Assembly: GCA_025617745.1 (NCBI GenBank)
Contig: CM046856.1
Location: forward strand, 39,120,888 to 39,184,887
Direction: 5' to 3'
Source: Heliocidaris erythrogramma
Taxonomy: Eukaryota > Echinodermata > Echinoidea > Camarodonta > Echinometridae
Length of the DNA stretch: 64,000 nucleotides
Both the position numbers and the translations under genes were made by a program. Shown here piece by piece: positions 33,641 through 45,291 of this stretch; the stretch's first letter is position 1; the number at the start of each line of letters is the position of its first letter. The notes under the pieces were generated by a model that was not told the origin of the DNA, made no database searches, and saw nothing but the letters and a program-made list of their open reading frames with translations.

Positions 33641-34065
33641 ATCTATAAACAAGAAACTGGTATCATCGAAAAGTTTGATTATTCCCCGTTACAATGATGT
33701 GCCATTTGCCGTGATTATGCAATCATTGAATGTGCTGTACTACTGAATATAGGGCAAAGTCAGAAGTGAAATGTTGCAAAATGCATTGTTTTCAACACCG
33801 AAGTCTCCATTTCTTTTGAAGATGCAATGTGTTTTGATTAGTGCCGAGGTGACATTGCATATCTTGCATGAATGTCAATGGTACAGTGCTGAATGCTTTT
33901 TTTAAAGGATGAAATGTGTTAGAATAATGTTCAGGTAGTCATTGATGAAGTCCAAAGCCATGAAAGATGTTATCCTCTTTTCTTTGGAAGATGAAATTTG
34001 CTTTGAATGATGTTTGTGTGAGGTAGAGCTGCAGTTAAGAGAGTGGTCGTTTGTGAGGTGTAAAG
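33641..34065. other. Non-coding interval
   Basis: No gene; contains several diverged repeats of GATGAAATG-like phrases. Confidence 0.4.
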
Positions 34066-34195
34066 ATGACACGCTTATCGAATCTCCTAAAGGCCAAAGC
34101 AATTGGAGAAATGATCCAAGCAGGTGTACCCCAAAACGATGTTGCGGCCAGGTTTGGGGTGAGTGCATGTACAGCTACCATCTTACTGAGATGTA
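34066..34195 (+). pseudogene. Transposase helix-turn-helix stub (Tc1/IS630-like)
   Basis: The frame starts MTRLSNLLKAKAIGEMIQAG and continues VPQNDVAARFGVSACTATIL. This is a helix-turn-helix like the N-terminal DNA-binding domain of Tc1/mariner-type transposases (AxxxGVS turn). It loses similarity after about 45 residues, with no DDE domain downstream, so only the N-terminal end remains. Confidence 0.5.
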
Positions 34196-34679
34196 ACTAT
34201 TATGTGTGTCTTCATTGTTTTGTCATTAGTTTGGATGGAATGGTTTGTGTTGTTAGAGAGATTTTTTTTTTATTTTAAAATCTCATATAAAAGTAAACTC
34301 AAAATGATTATTGATCCAAAATTCGTGGATTAAGATACATGTCAACTTAAATTTAACTAGAAATGAAACCAGCATGTTAAACAGTTTAACATCTTTCACC
34401 TTTTAAATGACCAGGCTAAAAATTATTCCAAACACCTTTCATCCCCGCATGCAGATGAGCATGCACAATATGTGAACTTTCGTGCATCACCGCATCAACA
34501 TCTTTCAAACTCAATCAATCCTCAAAACAAACGGGAATTCACTATTGAAAACAACGAATTTTACAACATTTCATTTTTTACCTCGCTGCATATTCAGAAA
34601 GACAGCGCATTTCATGATTTCATAACCATTACAACTGACACAGCATTGTAAAGAGAAATAATCAAGCTTTCTAATGATA
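34196..34679. other. Non-coding interval
   Basis: AT-rich sequence with no recognised feature between the transposase stub and the LINE. Confidence 0.4.
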
Positions 34680-36140
34680 CCAAATTGACATATTGAAATA
34701 TTATCCAACTATCGTCCAGTTTCAAATCTTCCATTTTTGTTTAAAGTACTCGAAAGAATAGTTTTCTCTAGATTAACAGACTACTGTCTTGATAACAACT
34801 TGCTTGATTCATTTCAATCCGCTTACCGTCCTCATCATAGTGTAGAGACACTCCTTCTAAATGTATCTAGTTCCATTCTCCAGGAAATGGATGCTGGTAA
34901 GGTAACTGCCATGATACTCCTCGATCTGTCTTCCGCCTTTGACACTGTTAACCACAACATTTTGTTGAATACTCTTATATCTCTTGGTATTAAAGGTAAA
35001 GCTCTACAGTGGTTCAGGTCATACTTGTCTCATCACTCACAAGCCGTCTTGATCAACGGTTGTTCTTCAGAGTTCTTACCGCTTACATGTGGTGTTCCGC
35101 AAGGCTCTGTGGGTGGGCCCATCCTTTTTTCTTTATATTTGATTGGACTGAAAAACATTCTTCGGCATCACTCTTTGCAATATCACATTTATGCCGACGC
35201 TATTCAGATTTTCACGTCTTTCAAACCTTATTCAGCTACTGCTGCTGGCGCTATCCATAATCTTGAAACTTGTGTAAAGGATGTTCACAAATGGTTAGGC
35301 TCACATTCTTTGAACTTAAATTTTTCCAAATGCGAATTCTTACTTTTTGGTTCTAAGACTCAGTTGTCTAAGGTTCCTTTCACATCTATTGCTATGGCAG
35401 GTCACAATATTGCCGTGTCTGAAGCTTGTCGTAACCTTGGTGTGTTCATTGATTCAAATATGACAATGTCTACTCATATTCAGTATGTTTGTAAATCTGT
35501 ACGTTACCAGTTACGTAACCTTGGATTCATACTTAAATACTTAACTCGCAGTGCCACAGAGAAGATTGTGCATGCTTTGGTTTCATCCCGACTTGATTTC
35601 GGAAATGCCCTATTGTTTAATCTGCCCCATTCTCAAATTGCACGTCTGCAGAAATTACAGAATGCCGCTGCTCGTGTAGTTACCCTTCGCAAAAAATGTA
35701 ATCACATCACACCTGTCCTCAAAGCATTGAACTGGTTGCCAATGAGTGAACGTGTTTTATTTAAAATCCTTCTGCTCGTATATCATTGTGTTGATGGTTC
35801 TGCTCCCAGTACAATATTACTCTAATTAAAAGATACACCCAATCAAGATCATTACGTTCCCAAAACTCAGGATTTCTTTTTGTTCCCAAATGCACTACTA
35901 AGTGGGGGGAAAGAGCTTTTGTTCATGCTGGGCCCTCACTGTGGAACTCTCTCCCTCGAGAGCTCCGCGAAACCAATTCTGTTGAAGTATTTAAAACCAA
36001 ACTTAAGACATACTTGTATAATTCTGTATATGCATAATTTGTTTTGTCTCTTCGTTTTCTCTCCTTTCACCTGTGCGCCTTGAGCATTTAAGTTTAAATG
36101 GATTTGGCGCCTTATAAATCACATGTATTATTATTATTAT
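34680..36140 (+). mobile_element. 5'-truncated L2-like LINE
   Basis: The frame from about 34698 reads LSNYRPVSNLP and continues through 35825: SAYRPHHSVET, LLDLSSAFDTVNH (motif A), GVPQGSVGGPILFSLYL (motif B, LGP changed to GGP), YADAIQIF (motif C, second Asp changed to Ala, so catalytically dead), LGVFIDSNMTM, SRLDFGNALLF, ALNWLPMSERVLFK. After a frame break near 35820, RYTQSRSLRSQNSG and GPSLWNSLPREL complete the C-terminus at about 36036. The 3' UTR holds GTGCGCCTTGAGC, then TTATAAATC and (ATT)n at 36124-36140. The endonuclease part is missing. L2 is the best family by tail and C-terminus. Confidence 0.8.
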
Positions 36141-36214
36141 ATGATGATAACGCAACACGAGAATTATTTTCCTTTAAACTTGAATTGCAGAATTTCTTTT
36201 GAGGGGTATAGTAA

Positions 36215-36670
36215 CTTTATATGACAAATCATTGCAACCCCTAATTTTGTAAAAGTAAAAACAGTATTGATTTCGAAAATCTTAAATAACATATTATATA
36301 TATATATTTCTTATATAACGTAATAGATACAGAGCAATACAATCTTTAACCTAAAAATACTCTTCAAAGAGTAAAATGTTCTGCAAACATTTCTTATCCA
36401 TTTCTTATTCGTCTAGGTAATCAATTGACTAAATCCATTTCAAAATTTCACGTTATATTACTTTCCTTTCTATGACAAATCATTGCAACCCCTAACTTTG
36501 TAAAACTAAAACAGAATTTATTTCGAAAATCTTAATTTACATAATTTATAAATACATATCACGTAATAGTTACATAGCCATAAAATATATTAAAATATAC
36601 CCATTAAAGAGTAAAATGTCCTACTAACATTTCTCATCCATTTCTTATTCGTCTAAGTAACTAAGTATAG
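36215..36670 (+). repeat. Repeat R240, copies 2 and 3 in tandem
   Basis: Two copies of about 250 bp, starting at the GACAAATCATTGCAACCCCT block (about 36221 and 36475). Each has CGTAATAG..ACA, then AGAGTAAAATGT and TTATCCATTTCTTATTCGTC. They match copy 1 at 33455. Confidence 0.7.
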
Positions 36671-36930
36671 ATTTAAAGATCTCACGTTGTTGTAACTTTA
36701 ATGGGCATTCAAGCCTTCGAAAAATAATTTACGAAAGTGTTAAAATCAGATTCAGGCTGGTAAAATTTTAAAAGAAATTGGACAAATACTAAGAAAATTA
36801 CCAATGCTTGGAAGCTAACATCGCTAATTCTATGTGAATCTCCATTCAGCAAATTGGAATTCGACTTTGACGTACCGTAATTATGTACAACCTTCCCATT
36901 TGTAATTGCTCACTAATATGTTGCACACTA
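36671..36930. other. Non-coding interval
   Basis: No feature recognised. Confidence 0.4.
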
Positions 36931-37217
36931 AGACCCCATTCACACTCATTTTGTTAGAGCGGTCTAAGACCCGTTCCTCAAGAACCGTTCTAAGGTGAGT
37001 GTGAATGCAAAAGTGGTCCAGGAAGTGGAAGACGATAGAATGATGAAAACAAAGAATACCTCAAGGAAAGGTGCAAAAAGACCACTTTGACTTGTTGATC
37101 AATTTTTTTAGACGTAAATATGTGCAAAGTGTGAATGCAATCAAACAGTTCTTCAAGAACCGTTCTTCTGGACCGGTCTAACTAAGACCGGTCTAACCGG
37201 GAATGTGAATGGGGTCT
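36931..37217. mobile_element. 287-bp MITE with AGACCCCATTCACA ends
   Basis: The 14-bp end AGACCCCATTCACA is matched exactly by its inverse at 37204-37217. Inside, GGTCTAAGACC-like and AAGAACCGTTC motifs occur in inverse pairs, giving a hairpin. No clear target duplication. Confidence 0.7.
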
Positions 37218-37715
37218 AAATTATCATATACTCCCTGCTAGTCAACTTTTCCTTTGAGGTGAATATAGATAACAACTATGACGTACAATGGGAAAAAATA
37301 TTTTTAGTCACATTGTGTGTCAGGGCAAATGGGAGAGTTGTTTGACGTTACATAACAATAACTTTACAAATTGGCCAAATCAAAGCTTTCTTGATAATGT
37401 AATGGCATCTCAAATTAGAAAAAATCCATAATTTTTATTTAATTTTTCATTTTTTTCTCCAAGCTTCAATCAAGCCCCTCCACCCCCCCCCCACCCCCAC
37501 AAAAAGTAACTTGCTATTATGATAGGACGGATTTTCCTTTCAAACTGTCATGATAAAAGCTATTTGATAACATAGCAATAATATTACATTGATAACTATA
37601 GGTTTTAAGTGTAACCCGGATGGATGGAGAGGGGATTAAAAGATAGAGGCCCGCCCGTCTATTTTGGGCGCAACTCCCAAAAGTTAGTGTATACTAAGTT
37701 ATACATTTCCTATAC
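37218..37715. other. Non-coding interval
   Basis: No gene; a C-rich run at 37480-37500. Confidence 0.4.
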
Positions 37716-37862
37716 TTTTACTGCGCCTTGAACAGTTTTCGTAATTGAAATGGCGATTTATAAATACTCAATATTATTATAATAATATTAATAATAATAA
37801 TAATAATAATAATAATTATTATTATTATAATGATAATAATTATTATCACTATTATTATTATA
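37716..37862 (+). repeat. L2-type 3' tail with expanded (AAT)n
   Basis: GCGCCTTGAACAG, GGCGATTTATAAAT and then an (AAT/ATT)n array of about 80 bases. Same ending as the SINE at 29967 and the LINE at 36140, with no head visible. Confidence 0.6.
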
Positions 37863-38655
37863 CAAGTCCATATGCATGTAGGTCTATACAGTGCATATTG
37901 ACTAAAATAACTGAGCACCAGGGTTTTCACAAAGTCTCGGCAAAATCCCATGTACCAAGTTTCGGCTTAAACAATGTGTGTTACTTAAAACTCATTATAT
38001 ATTTAAATTAAAAAAAGGAAAAATAACAATTAATTGCCATCTTTTTTTTTTACATTGATTGTCTGCATTTGAGTATCGAAAGTGTTAATGTTAAATCAAA
38101 ACAACAGCGGGTTTGGGGGCTAAATAATATTATAAGATAAGAATGAAATATATTATGATTCGCCTTTATAATGAATCAATATCGTTTGAAGTCTCAGATA
38201 AATTGAATCACTTTTAAACATATTCGTAGCGCTAATAACTGAAATTTCATTTTTTAAAGACTTTGCTTTAAAGAACAATGTACATGCATTGCTTGTCTGT
38301 TGTTGTTATTTTGTTTCTGAACTCGTGATCTTCCAAGGTATTCCAGACAGAGTGAAGTTTTCATCCAATGTTGAGCGATGTTTGGTAATTTATGCAGAAC
38401 TCATTGAAAAGATAGACAAACTGCGTACTATTACTAGAAAAGTGATAATGCACCAACTAATTGTCTCTGAAAAAGCGACGAACACATTAAGTGGTGTATG
38501 GAATATAAGGAATGTGCAATGTGGCATCTGGTAATTGAGGGTTTACCATATTACGTCATTAACCTATATAAAGTAACTCATTGAGTTGAAATGAAATTGA
38601 TTTATTTCCATTATCACACCACGAGATGAAAATAATGAATATCATAAGCGACTGA
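37863..38655. other. Non-coding interval
   Basis: AT-rich; a short frame at 38289-38534 matches nothing I know. Confidence 0.4.
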
Positions 38656-38780
38656 ACGATATCAGAATATTAAATTACATATATTACGTTAACAGGAGAA
38701 TGTAGAAGAATATAAATAAATATATATATATATATATATATATAAAGAAAGTGTTCAGCGTCGGTTTAGGTAAAATATAA

Positions 38781-38932
38781 ATAGAAAAGACAAATATAAA
38801 TCAAAACTCTTTGAAAAGAGTTTTTCAAGAGTTATATTTTACTCTTTGAAAATGGTCTTTCCTTGATAAAGGGCTATGCCCGAAATATCGGATAATTGAC
38901 ATCTCTACGGTTTTTTGATTTATATTTGTCTT

Positions 38933-38938
<6 letters not shown>
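38781..38938 (+). repeat. Inverted-repeat foldback with hammerhead-like core
   Basis: ATAGAAAAGACAAATATAAA at 38781 continues for 26 bases and returns exactly inverted at 38913-38938. In the loop, CTTGATAAAGGGCTATGCCC followed by GAAA (38862-38885) has a perfect GGGC/GCCC stem II and a GAAA strand as in the hammerhead motifs of Penelope-like elements; the core CUGAUGA is degenerate. It is inserted between TA repeats of unit 1 and is absent from units 2 and 3. Confidence 0.5.
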
Positions 38939-38971
<33 letters not shown>

Positions 38972-39338
38972 CATCAACATAATTATAGTTCAAAAGGGCG
39001 GTGCATCCGTAAAATCTATCAAGGCCCCCCCCCCCCAAAAAAAATACAAAAAACAACAACAACAAAACAAACAAACAAATAAAAATACTTTTTGGGGGGA
39101 GACAAAGTTACCAAATGGCTTTAAGCAGATCCGCAACCGATCGATATACATTTCTCGTAGGTACATGTAGGCTTATTTACAACGGATTGACAAGCCATTC
39201 CCCACATGGAATTGTACTCTTGTGTGGGGCAGTACCTATGCGTCTAATAAATAAGTAAGCTATAAATTACAAAAAGAAGATTATAAGAACTGTCTGCGAT
39301 GTGCCATCTGGAACTCTCACCAACCCTAACTTCATGAC

Positions 39339-39740
39339 TTGAGACTCATAAAATTCGAAGATATTGTCCATTACCAACAGAACGTTTTTACGTATAAGTG
39401 CATTCATAAATATCACCCCGAACAGTTTTGTAATCTGTTTGATTTTAATTTAAATTTTCATAATTATCCGACAAGATCTGTGAGAGACACTCATATTCCT
39501 AGACATAGAACAGTTTCGTTTCAACAAAATATTCGTTTTTCTGGTCCCAAATTATGGAACAACTTAAATTACTCTATTAAAACATGCTGTTCACTACATA
39601 CATTTAATCGTACTGTAAAAAAAAAATTACTTCGTACAATACAGTCAGTAGCACATAGTGCAGATTATTTTTTTAAAAATATTTTTAATCTTTTAGATTT
39701 TTGTGTATGTTATAATTGGTGTATAATATTATACATGTAA
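39339..39740 (+). mobile_element. LINE ORF2 C-terminal tail, copy in unit 1
   Basis: 134 codons ending a non-LTR reverse transcriptase: FHNYPTRSVRDTHIPRHRTV, then FSGPKLWNNLNYSIKTCCSL and FNRTVKKKLL. The tail of this type (NTR...hiPrhrT...GpklWNsLP) is the C-terminus of Jockey/CR1-group LINEs. The 3' end ATGAGAAGGAAATAAATGTA is about 110 bases on. It is duplicated with its GPCR neighbour at 53763-54269. Confidence 0.7.
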
Positions 39741-39912
39741 ATATTATCGTAAAGCCATGTGCTTCCTGGGACCCTCACCTCCTTCCACCATGTTTTTTTT
39801 TTTTTGCGAATGTACATTTCATTTTGTATTTAATTGAATATGAGAAGGAAATAAATGTATTTATTTGATCTGAATCTGAAAAGGAATCATAGACAAAGTA
39901 AATGTGTTTCTT

Positions 39913-41016
39913 TCACTTTCTCAAATTCATCCCGGAAGGCGGGTATGGTCCCGGCGTAGATGAGAGGATTAATGAAGTTGCTCAGATAAAACACGGGAAA
40001 CGTCTACGGAACAACTGGTCGTAGAGGTGTCAAAAGAATGCTGATGCCGAAGGGCATGAAACAGCAGAAGAAAGCAAAGACGACCACGGCTAGGCGCTTG
40101 GTAACAATTACCGTCTGCTTACTTATCGCACGTTCCTTCCTATAACGCTTTTTATTCCTCTGCATAGATGCAGGTAAACCGTCTTCGTTTTTCGATTGTT
40201 GGTTCACTTGGATTGACTGGTCTTGGGCCGTAAGTGAAGGAATGGGTCTACCTTCTGTGTTGTCCACGGAAGCACCATGGGGTTGATTTGTTGTTCGAAT
40301 ATTTTTCCAACCTGACTCTTTCCATTTTCTTGCCGTGTCTGGCGATGAAATGAAAAATAAGGACGTAAATGGTAACAACAATTACAAACACGACAAAAAC
40401 ACCGAATCTTCCCAGAAGACTGTAGAAGTTATGGAAAAGGACCATCGACGTATCCCACTGACAAAATTTGAACTGGACGGAGAAGCCAAGTGTACCCAAT
40501 CCTGCAAAGTGAGGAATGATGACCCATACAACAGAATACACCCAAGTAGATATCATCATAATAGCTATGTTCTGTGGCCTGTACAGTTTCTTGAATTTGT
40601 GCAAAGGCTTGGTGATGAGAAACCAACGGGTAAAGCCAATAAGAGCTAACATGATGAGGCTCTCGGATAAGCATGTGAGTTGAACAGCGGCACTCAATGT
40701 ACACAGCCACGTTGGCAATAACCAATCCGTCTTATCCAACATGGTCAAGATATGGAAAGGAATATAGAGGCAAGCCAGCAAGTCAGCACATATAGATTGA
40801 GCACGAACCAATTCGTCGTCAATCTGAGTTTACGAGAGAGAACGATTGCAAGAATGACAATCGAATTTCCGATAATTCCGATAAGGCATATCACGACGAA
40901 TAGTCCAGCGATGATAATGCGTTGGATATAGTCATCAAAAACAAAAGTGTCTGTTTGCTGGGTGCTGTTAGGGACTGGTTCTTATGTGAACCACGAAACC
41001 TTATTGCCTCATCCAT
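39913..41016 (-). pseudogene. GPCR pseudogene 1
   Basis: A full-length relative of the receptor at 54314-55468 with the same start (MDEA), all seven helices recognisable, TRW in place of DRY, and PHFAGLGTLGFSVQFKFCQW in loop 2. Against the intact copy I see: a one-base loss near 40969 after the start; a one-base loss near 40792 before TM2; one extra T near 40310 that shifts the frame in loop 3; a Trp codon turned into TAG at about 40013 before TM7; and about 47 bases missing from the C-tail at 39929 between short CC repeats. It shows decay without large rearrangement. Confidence 0.85.
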
Positions 41017-42686
41017 TTTTGTATGTGCTCACGATGGACGTGTAGCGTTAATGCATTTTTTTTGTTAAATGTAATTTTATGCATTTACGATTAATGCCTC
41101 TGTTTATACAGCAAATCCAAAATGGCTGACACATTATTTATTCTGTGCATTAAGGTACAGCTGGTGATAACCAGGCATTTCCTAGTTACGTAGGTCATGT
41201 GACACTTGACCATTGGAAATTATTATTTGTTTATTCATGATCGATCTACCCATTATCCAATCATGTGTAACATGTGTTTTACATTGTACTTGTGTATATT
41301 TCCAGACAGGCCAGCTACATACTTGTGTTACATAACAATACACCTGTCTGGATCTCCCTGCACATGCCTACTTTCCATGACAGTAGCCATGTCCATGCTT
41401 TTTTTGTGTTTGTCATGTGAACATCACATGGCAATCTCATGTCCTTGATTTGCATTTACAGTACTTTTCCAACACATGTCTATATTAAGTGAAAGTCTGT
41501 TGTTTTCACTCCTGCATCAGTCACTGAAGTAAGCACACCTCTACTGTTATTTAAAGTTGATTTTCTAACCGGGTACGATCCCGTAGAACGTTTTCAGCAA
41601 CCCACTGACACCACGGCTTAGCAATTTTTGCCAGATTTAGAGAAGAGACTTTTTATTCCACGGCTTCGACGTAAAGCTACTTCATCTCTGCGACGCGAGA
41701 TATTCTTCAAGGGAGCAGAATTTATAAGCGACGATTTGGACACTTTCACTCCACCGAGTTTATGGAGCTGTCATTCTTGCTCGTCTGAACGTCAGAAGAC
41801 TCGGGCTCACCGCTGCATCTCGACCACGTGTCCATCTACGCTGACGTTGGCTTCGAACATTCTGACTCTACTGATTCTGACTCTGTAGCCGTGAGTTTCA
41901 ACTGAACATTCCCGCCAAGCTTCATCCTCACCAGGTACACATTACTTGGCAACCCGCAATTCAGGGCATTTTATTTCTCACTCATTATTGAACTATTAAT
42001 CGTTTATTAATCGATCAGCCCGGAAATGAAACCAAAAGCCCACGTAGCCCATGTAGGAAAAGTCACATGCAGTATTAAATTTCGGGTTCGGGCCAGCAAA
42101 AATCCATGTTCCTAGCTGTAATGCTAAAATGCCTCTAAAGTGTCATTTTAGATCATAATAAAAATAATGAATTATTATTCTAGCCCCCAAAACAAATAAA
42201 AAAGCAACAACAGACTTTTAACTTTAAAAAGTATATGAATAAACATTCCATAGTAAGAATAACACTTTAAAAACTTAAATCTATTTTCCTCTGAATACTA
42301 TTATTTTTAACTAATAAAACAATACTAACACAATTTAATATAAGTACAAGATAAACTAAATTTAATAGATGAAAATAAAAGTAGAAAGAATACAAAAACT
42401 TTCTTTTAGAATAAAACCATTACCCATAGCACCATATAAATCATTCGTCTTATCAATAATAAAAAAAACCCCACTTGATATTCATGTACACGTATTAACC
42501 AATCATGTGATTGAATATTTCACTAATGTACAACTCTAAATTTTCGCTAAAACAAAGTTGGGTATTATGGTTATTTAGTAACAAGAACATTGTAATATGC
42601 CCACTCAATATCAGATTAGATAACTTTTCACTACACGTATTTATTTAATTCCAAATCCCGGCGATTTTCCATGGGTCCAGCTAGTC
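41017..42686. other. Interval between units 1 and 2
   Basis: No gene assigned. A stretch at 41600-41890 is GC-richer than its surroundings, with an open frame of 86 codons (rich in Arg and Ser, start MPDLEKRLFIPRLRRKA) followed by a GTGAGT donor-like site; it resembles no family I can name. The stretch 42150-42600 is very AT-rich. Confidence 0.4.
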
Positions 42687-43022
42687 AGAATGTTAAATTA
42701 CATATATTATGTTAACAGGAGAATTTCAAAATATATATATAACCAATTGACCATCAACATAATTATAGTTCAAACGGGCGGTGCATCCGTAAAATCCATG
42801 AAGGCTTGACAAAGGAGTGCGTCAGGCTCATTAATAATATCGGTTGAAATATTGATTAGATCCGGAGCCGATCGATATACATTTTTCGTTGGTAAACTAT
42901 TCACTACTGTTTTTCCTCGATACACTTTGCATGGAGGATTATTTACAACGGATTGACAAGCCATTCCCCACAGTAAAGAAATCATAGACAAAGTAACTTT
43001 TTCTTTCACTTTTTCTTCCACC

Positions 43023-44385
43023 TTATAGGAAATCCATTCGAGCTGGGATGTTGCCATAACGACATCGGATGATGCATCCCATTACCTCGCGGAAGGTGGG
43101 AATGGTCCCGGCGTAGATGAGAGGATTTACACCGTTGCTCAGATAGAAAACCGGAAATGTCCACGGAACTATTGGTCGTAAAGGTGTCACAAGGATGCTA
43201 GTGCCGAATGGCATAAAACAAAAGAAGAAGGCAAAGACGATCACGGCTAGTCGTTTGGTAACAACCACTGTCTGCCTTTTGATCGCATGTTCCTTCTTAT
43301 CACGACGCTTTTCGTTTCTCTGCGCAGGTAATAAGCCGTCTTCGTTTTGCGATTGTTGGGTCACGGAAGCAGTATGGGGTTGATTTGTTGTTCGAATGCC
43401 TAACCTGATTGCTTGCATTTTCCTGCCGTGTCTGGCGATGAAACGATATATCAGTACGTAATTGGCGTCAACAATCACAAACATGGCAAACACACCGAAT
43501 CCTCCCAGAAGACTGTAGAAGTCATCGAAAGGTTCCATGGATGTATCCCATTGAGAAACTTTAAAGGGAAATTAACCTCAGCGTATGAATTAGCTTATTT
43601 TGAATGGTGTAGTATATGCCTCTTATTTGATACATGCAATTTCATGTAAAAACACAGGATATAGATATAAATCACTATTTTCCAGCCAAGTTATCGTCTG
43701 CTAGCAATAATAAGGGGGCTGCCATTACTTTATGTGTACACGAACATATTTTTCATCCCAAGTAAAATTTCCTTCATCGTTAACTTGTAATTGATTTTTA
43801 GAGGACAAATATATATTAGATAAAGTCACATATTCTGAAATGTAAGTTTAGTTTTATATATTTTTTAAAAGGTCTTAATTTGTTCATAAAAAATATACTT
43901 CATAAAAAATATACGTCAAGGACGGAGAATTGACGTCAAGGACGGAGACAATCGTAACAATACCAAAACAAAGCGAGGAATCTGCTTTACAGGATGGCTA
44001 TTAGAACTCATGGGTCGTCAATTATCTAGGCCCATGGCCAATAACAATCGTAATACAATCAGAACAAAGCGACGTATCTGTTGTAAAGGTAGGCTATTAT
44101 CAATGCATATGGTACCTAATGATCCGTGTCATGCACAAAATGGCAGCCTCCATGGAAAGACGTAGCAGACAATAGGTGCATCTAGAATATCACGTGGGGT
44201 TAATTGTCCTTTAAACTGGACGGAGAAGCCAAGCATGCCCAGTCCTGTAAAAGTGAGGAATGATTACCCATGCAACAGAATAACAACAAGTGGAAATCAT
44301 CAAAATAATGATGTTCCGGTTTCTGTACAGTTTCTTGAATCTGTGCAAAGGCTTGGTGATGAGAAACCAACGGGTAAAGCCAATC
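43023..44385 (-). pseudogene. GPCR pseudogene 2, C-terminal part split by a MITE
   Basis: The minus strand at 43023-43560 encodes extracellular loop 2 to the C-tail (DDFYSLLGGFGVF, loop 3 with a KRQTVVVTKR end, FFCFMPFGTSI, NPLIYAGT, MGCIIRCRYG). A 646-bp TTAA MITE (43565-44210) then splits the gene inside loop 2. The stretch 44215-44385 continues TM4 back to the TRW-following region with an extra A near 44251. The copy stops abruptly at 44385, where the sequence flips strand. Loop 3 is shorter than in the intact copy. Confidence 0.85.
43565..44210. mobile_element. TTAA-flanked long-TIR MITE, copy 2 (inside GPCR pseudogene 2)
   Basis: Flanked by TTAA at 43561-43564 and 44211-44214; the intact gene has a single TTAA at the matching position (near 54918). 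Ends are AGGGAAATTAACCTC and, inverted, AGGACAATTAACCCC. GGGGGCTGCCATTA inside matches copies 1 and 3. It is shorter than the other copies (646 against 884 and 902 bp). Confidence 0.85.
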
Positions 44386-44729
44386 ATTGGATCGCTTTTG
44401 GCGTCGTTTTGCTCCAGATAGATTTGTTGAAAAAGAAATAACGTATCAAGTGAAGATATTCTATTATATTATTGTAAGTATAAGAACTGAGATGGTCATC
44501 ATCGATATTTCTACACACTCATTCTAAATTTAAAAAATATGGATGAGGATTTTTCATTTCGTGGATTCTACAATAATCAGTTCTTCAAATTCAATGGCAA
44601 CCAACAACCAAACACTTTTGTTTTTTATGACTATATCCAACGTATTATCCTCGCCTTACTATTCGTTGTGATATGCGTTGTCGGAACAGTCGGAAATTCG
44701 ATTGTCATTCTCGCAATCGTTCTCTGTTA
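44386..44729 (+). pseudogene. GPCR pseudogene 2, inverted N-terminal piece
   Basis: On the plus strand, TTGGATCGCTTTTGGCGTCG and the 5' flank of the receptor lead into an ATG at 44539 and a frame MDEDFSFRGFYNNQFFKFNG, then TM1 (VVGTVGNSIVILAIVL), ending at 44730. In unit 3 the same segment is on the minus strand (55305-55610). So this piece has been turned round; TM2 and most of TM3, and about 330 bases upstream of the gene, were lost at the two breakpoints. Confidence 0.85.
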
Positions 44730-45102
44730 AATTGGCTGCCAATATTGCAGTTAAAGGCTTGAGCCTCCAGGGCCATGCAAGGCTAACGCAGGGGCGTCGC
44801 TAGAACATTTTGAATGGGGGGGGGGGGGGTGACACACACATTTGTCGACAAAAATGCTGCACCCTAATCTCCCCCCTAAATAATAATAAAAGAAAATCTC
44901 AGATGTAGAGATCTTGATCATACAGGCCAATTTTCGCAAGGAGGGGCCTTTTGGCCAAATATCAACTTTTTCAATTTCTACATTTTTGCGAGCGAGCGAA
45001 TTTTTTGAACTTTTCGTAGTAAAAATGTACAAAAGTTACATACAGATGTTATATAACTATCTTGGAACCTAGCTGCCCAAATATGGAGATATTCTTTCTA
45101 AT

Positions 45103-45287
45103 ATTGGATATTTATATAGCGCTAATATCCACCAATGGTGCTCAAGGCGCTCCAATATTACCCTGGCTTTAGCCCAGCTGCCCTATAAGGCGCTGAAAGC
45201 ATTCAAGGAATAAATTCCTACCAGGTACCCATTTACTACACCTGGGTGGAGAGTGGCAAATGTAGATTAATGTCTTGCCAAAGGACA
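45103..45287 (-). mobile_element. SINE (body and L2-type tail), minus strand
   Basis: TTTATATAGCGCTAATATCC and GTGCTCAAGGCGCTCCAATA are the inverse of the tail of the SINE at 29711. CACCTGGGTGGAGAGTGGCA and ATGTAGATTAATGTCTTGCC match its body. The tRNA-like head is missing; a TTAA MITE abuts the truncated side. Unit 3 lacks this SINE, so it arrived after the duplication or was lost there. Confidence 0.7.
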
Positions 45288-45291
45288 TTAA

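Larger units (their letters stand above)
38656..41016. repeat. Segmental duplication unit 1 (contains GPCR pseudogene 1)
   Basis: Begins with TTAAATTACATATATTA, shared with unit 2 at 42693. After an inserted foldback (38740-38960), it continues with AACATAATTATAGTTCAA and GGGCGGTGCATCCGTAAAAT, shared with units 2 (42750) and 3 (53378). It contains a LINE tail and a minus-strand GPCR copy in the same order as unit 3. The shared sequence ends at the GPCR start codon. Confidence 0.8.

Noticed and set aside
41600-41888. 86-codon frame with a donor-like site after it
   Set aside because: Richer in GC than its surroundings but with no recognisable domain; kept only as a note in the interval entry.
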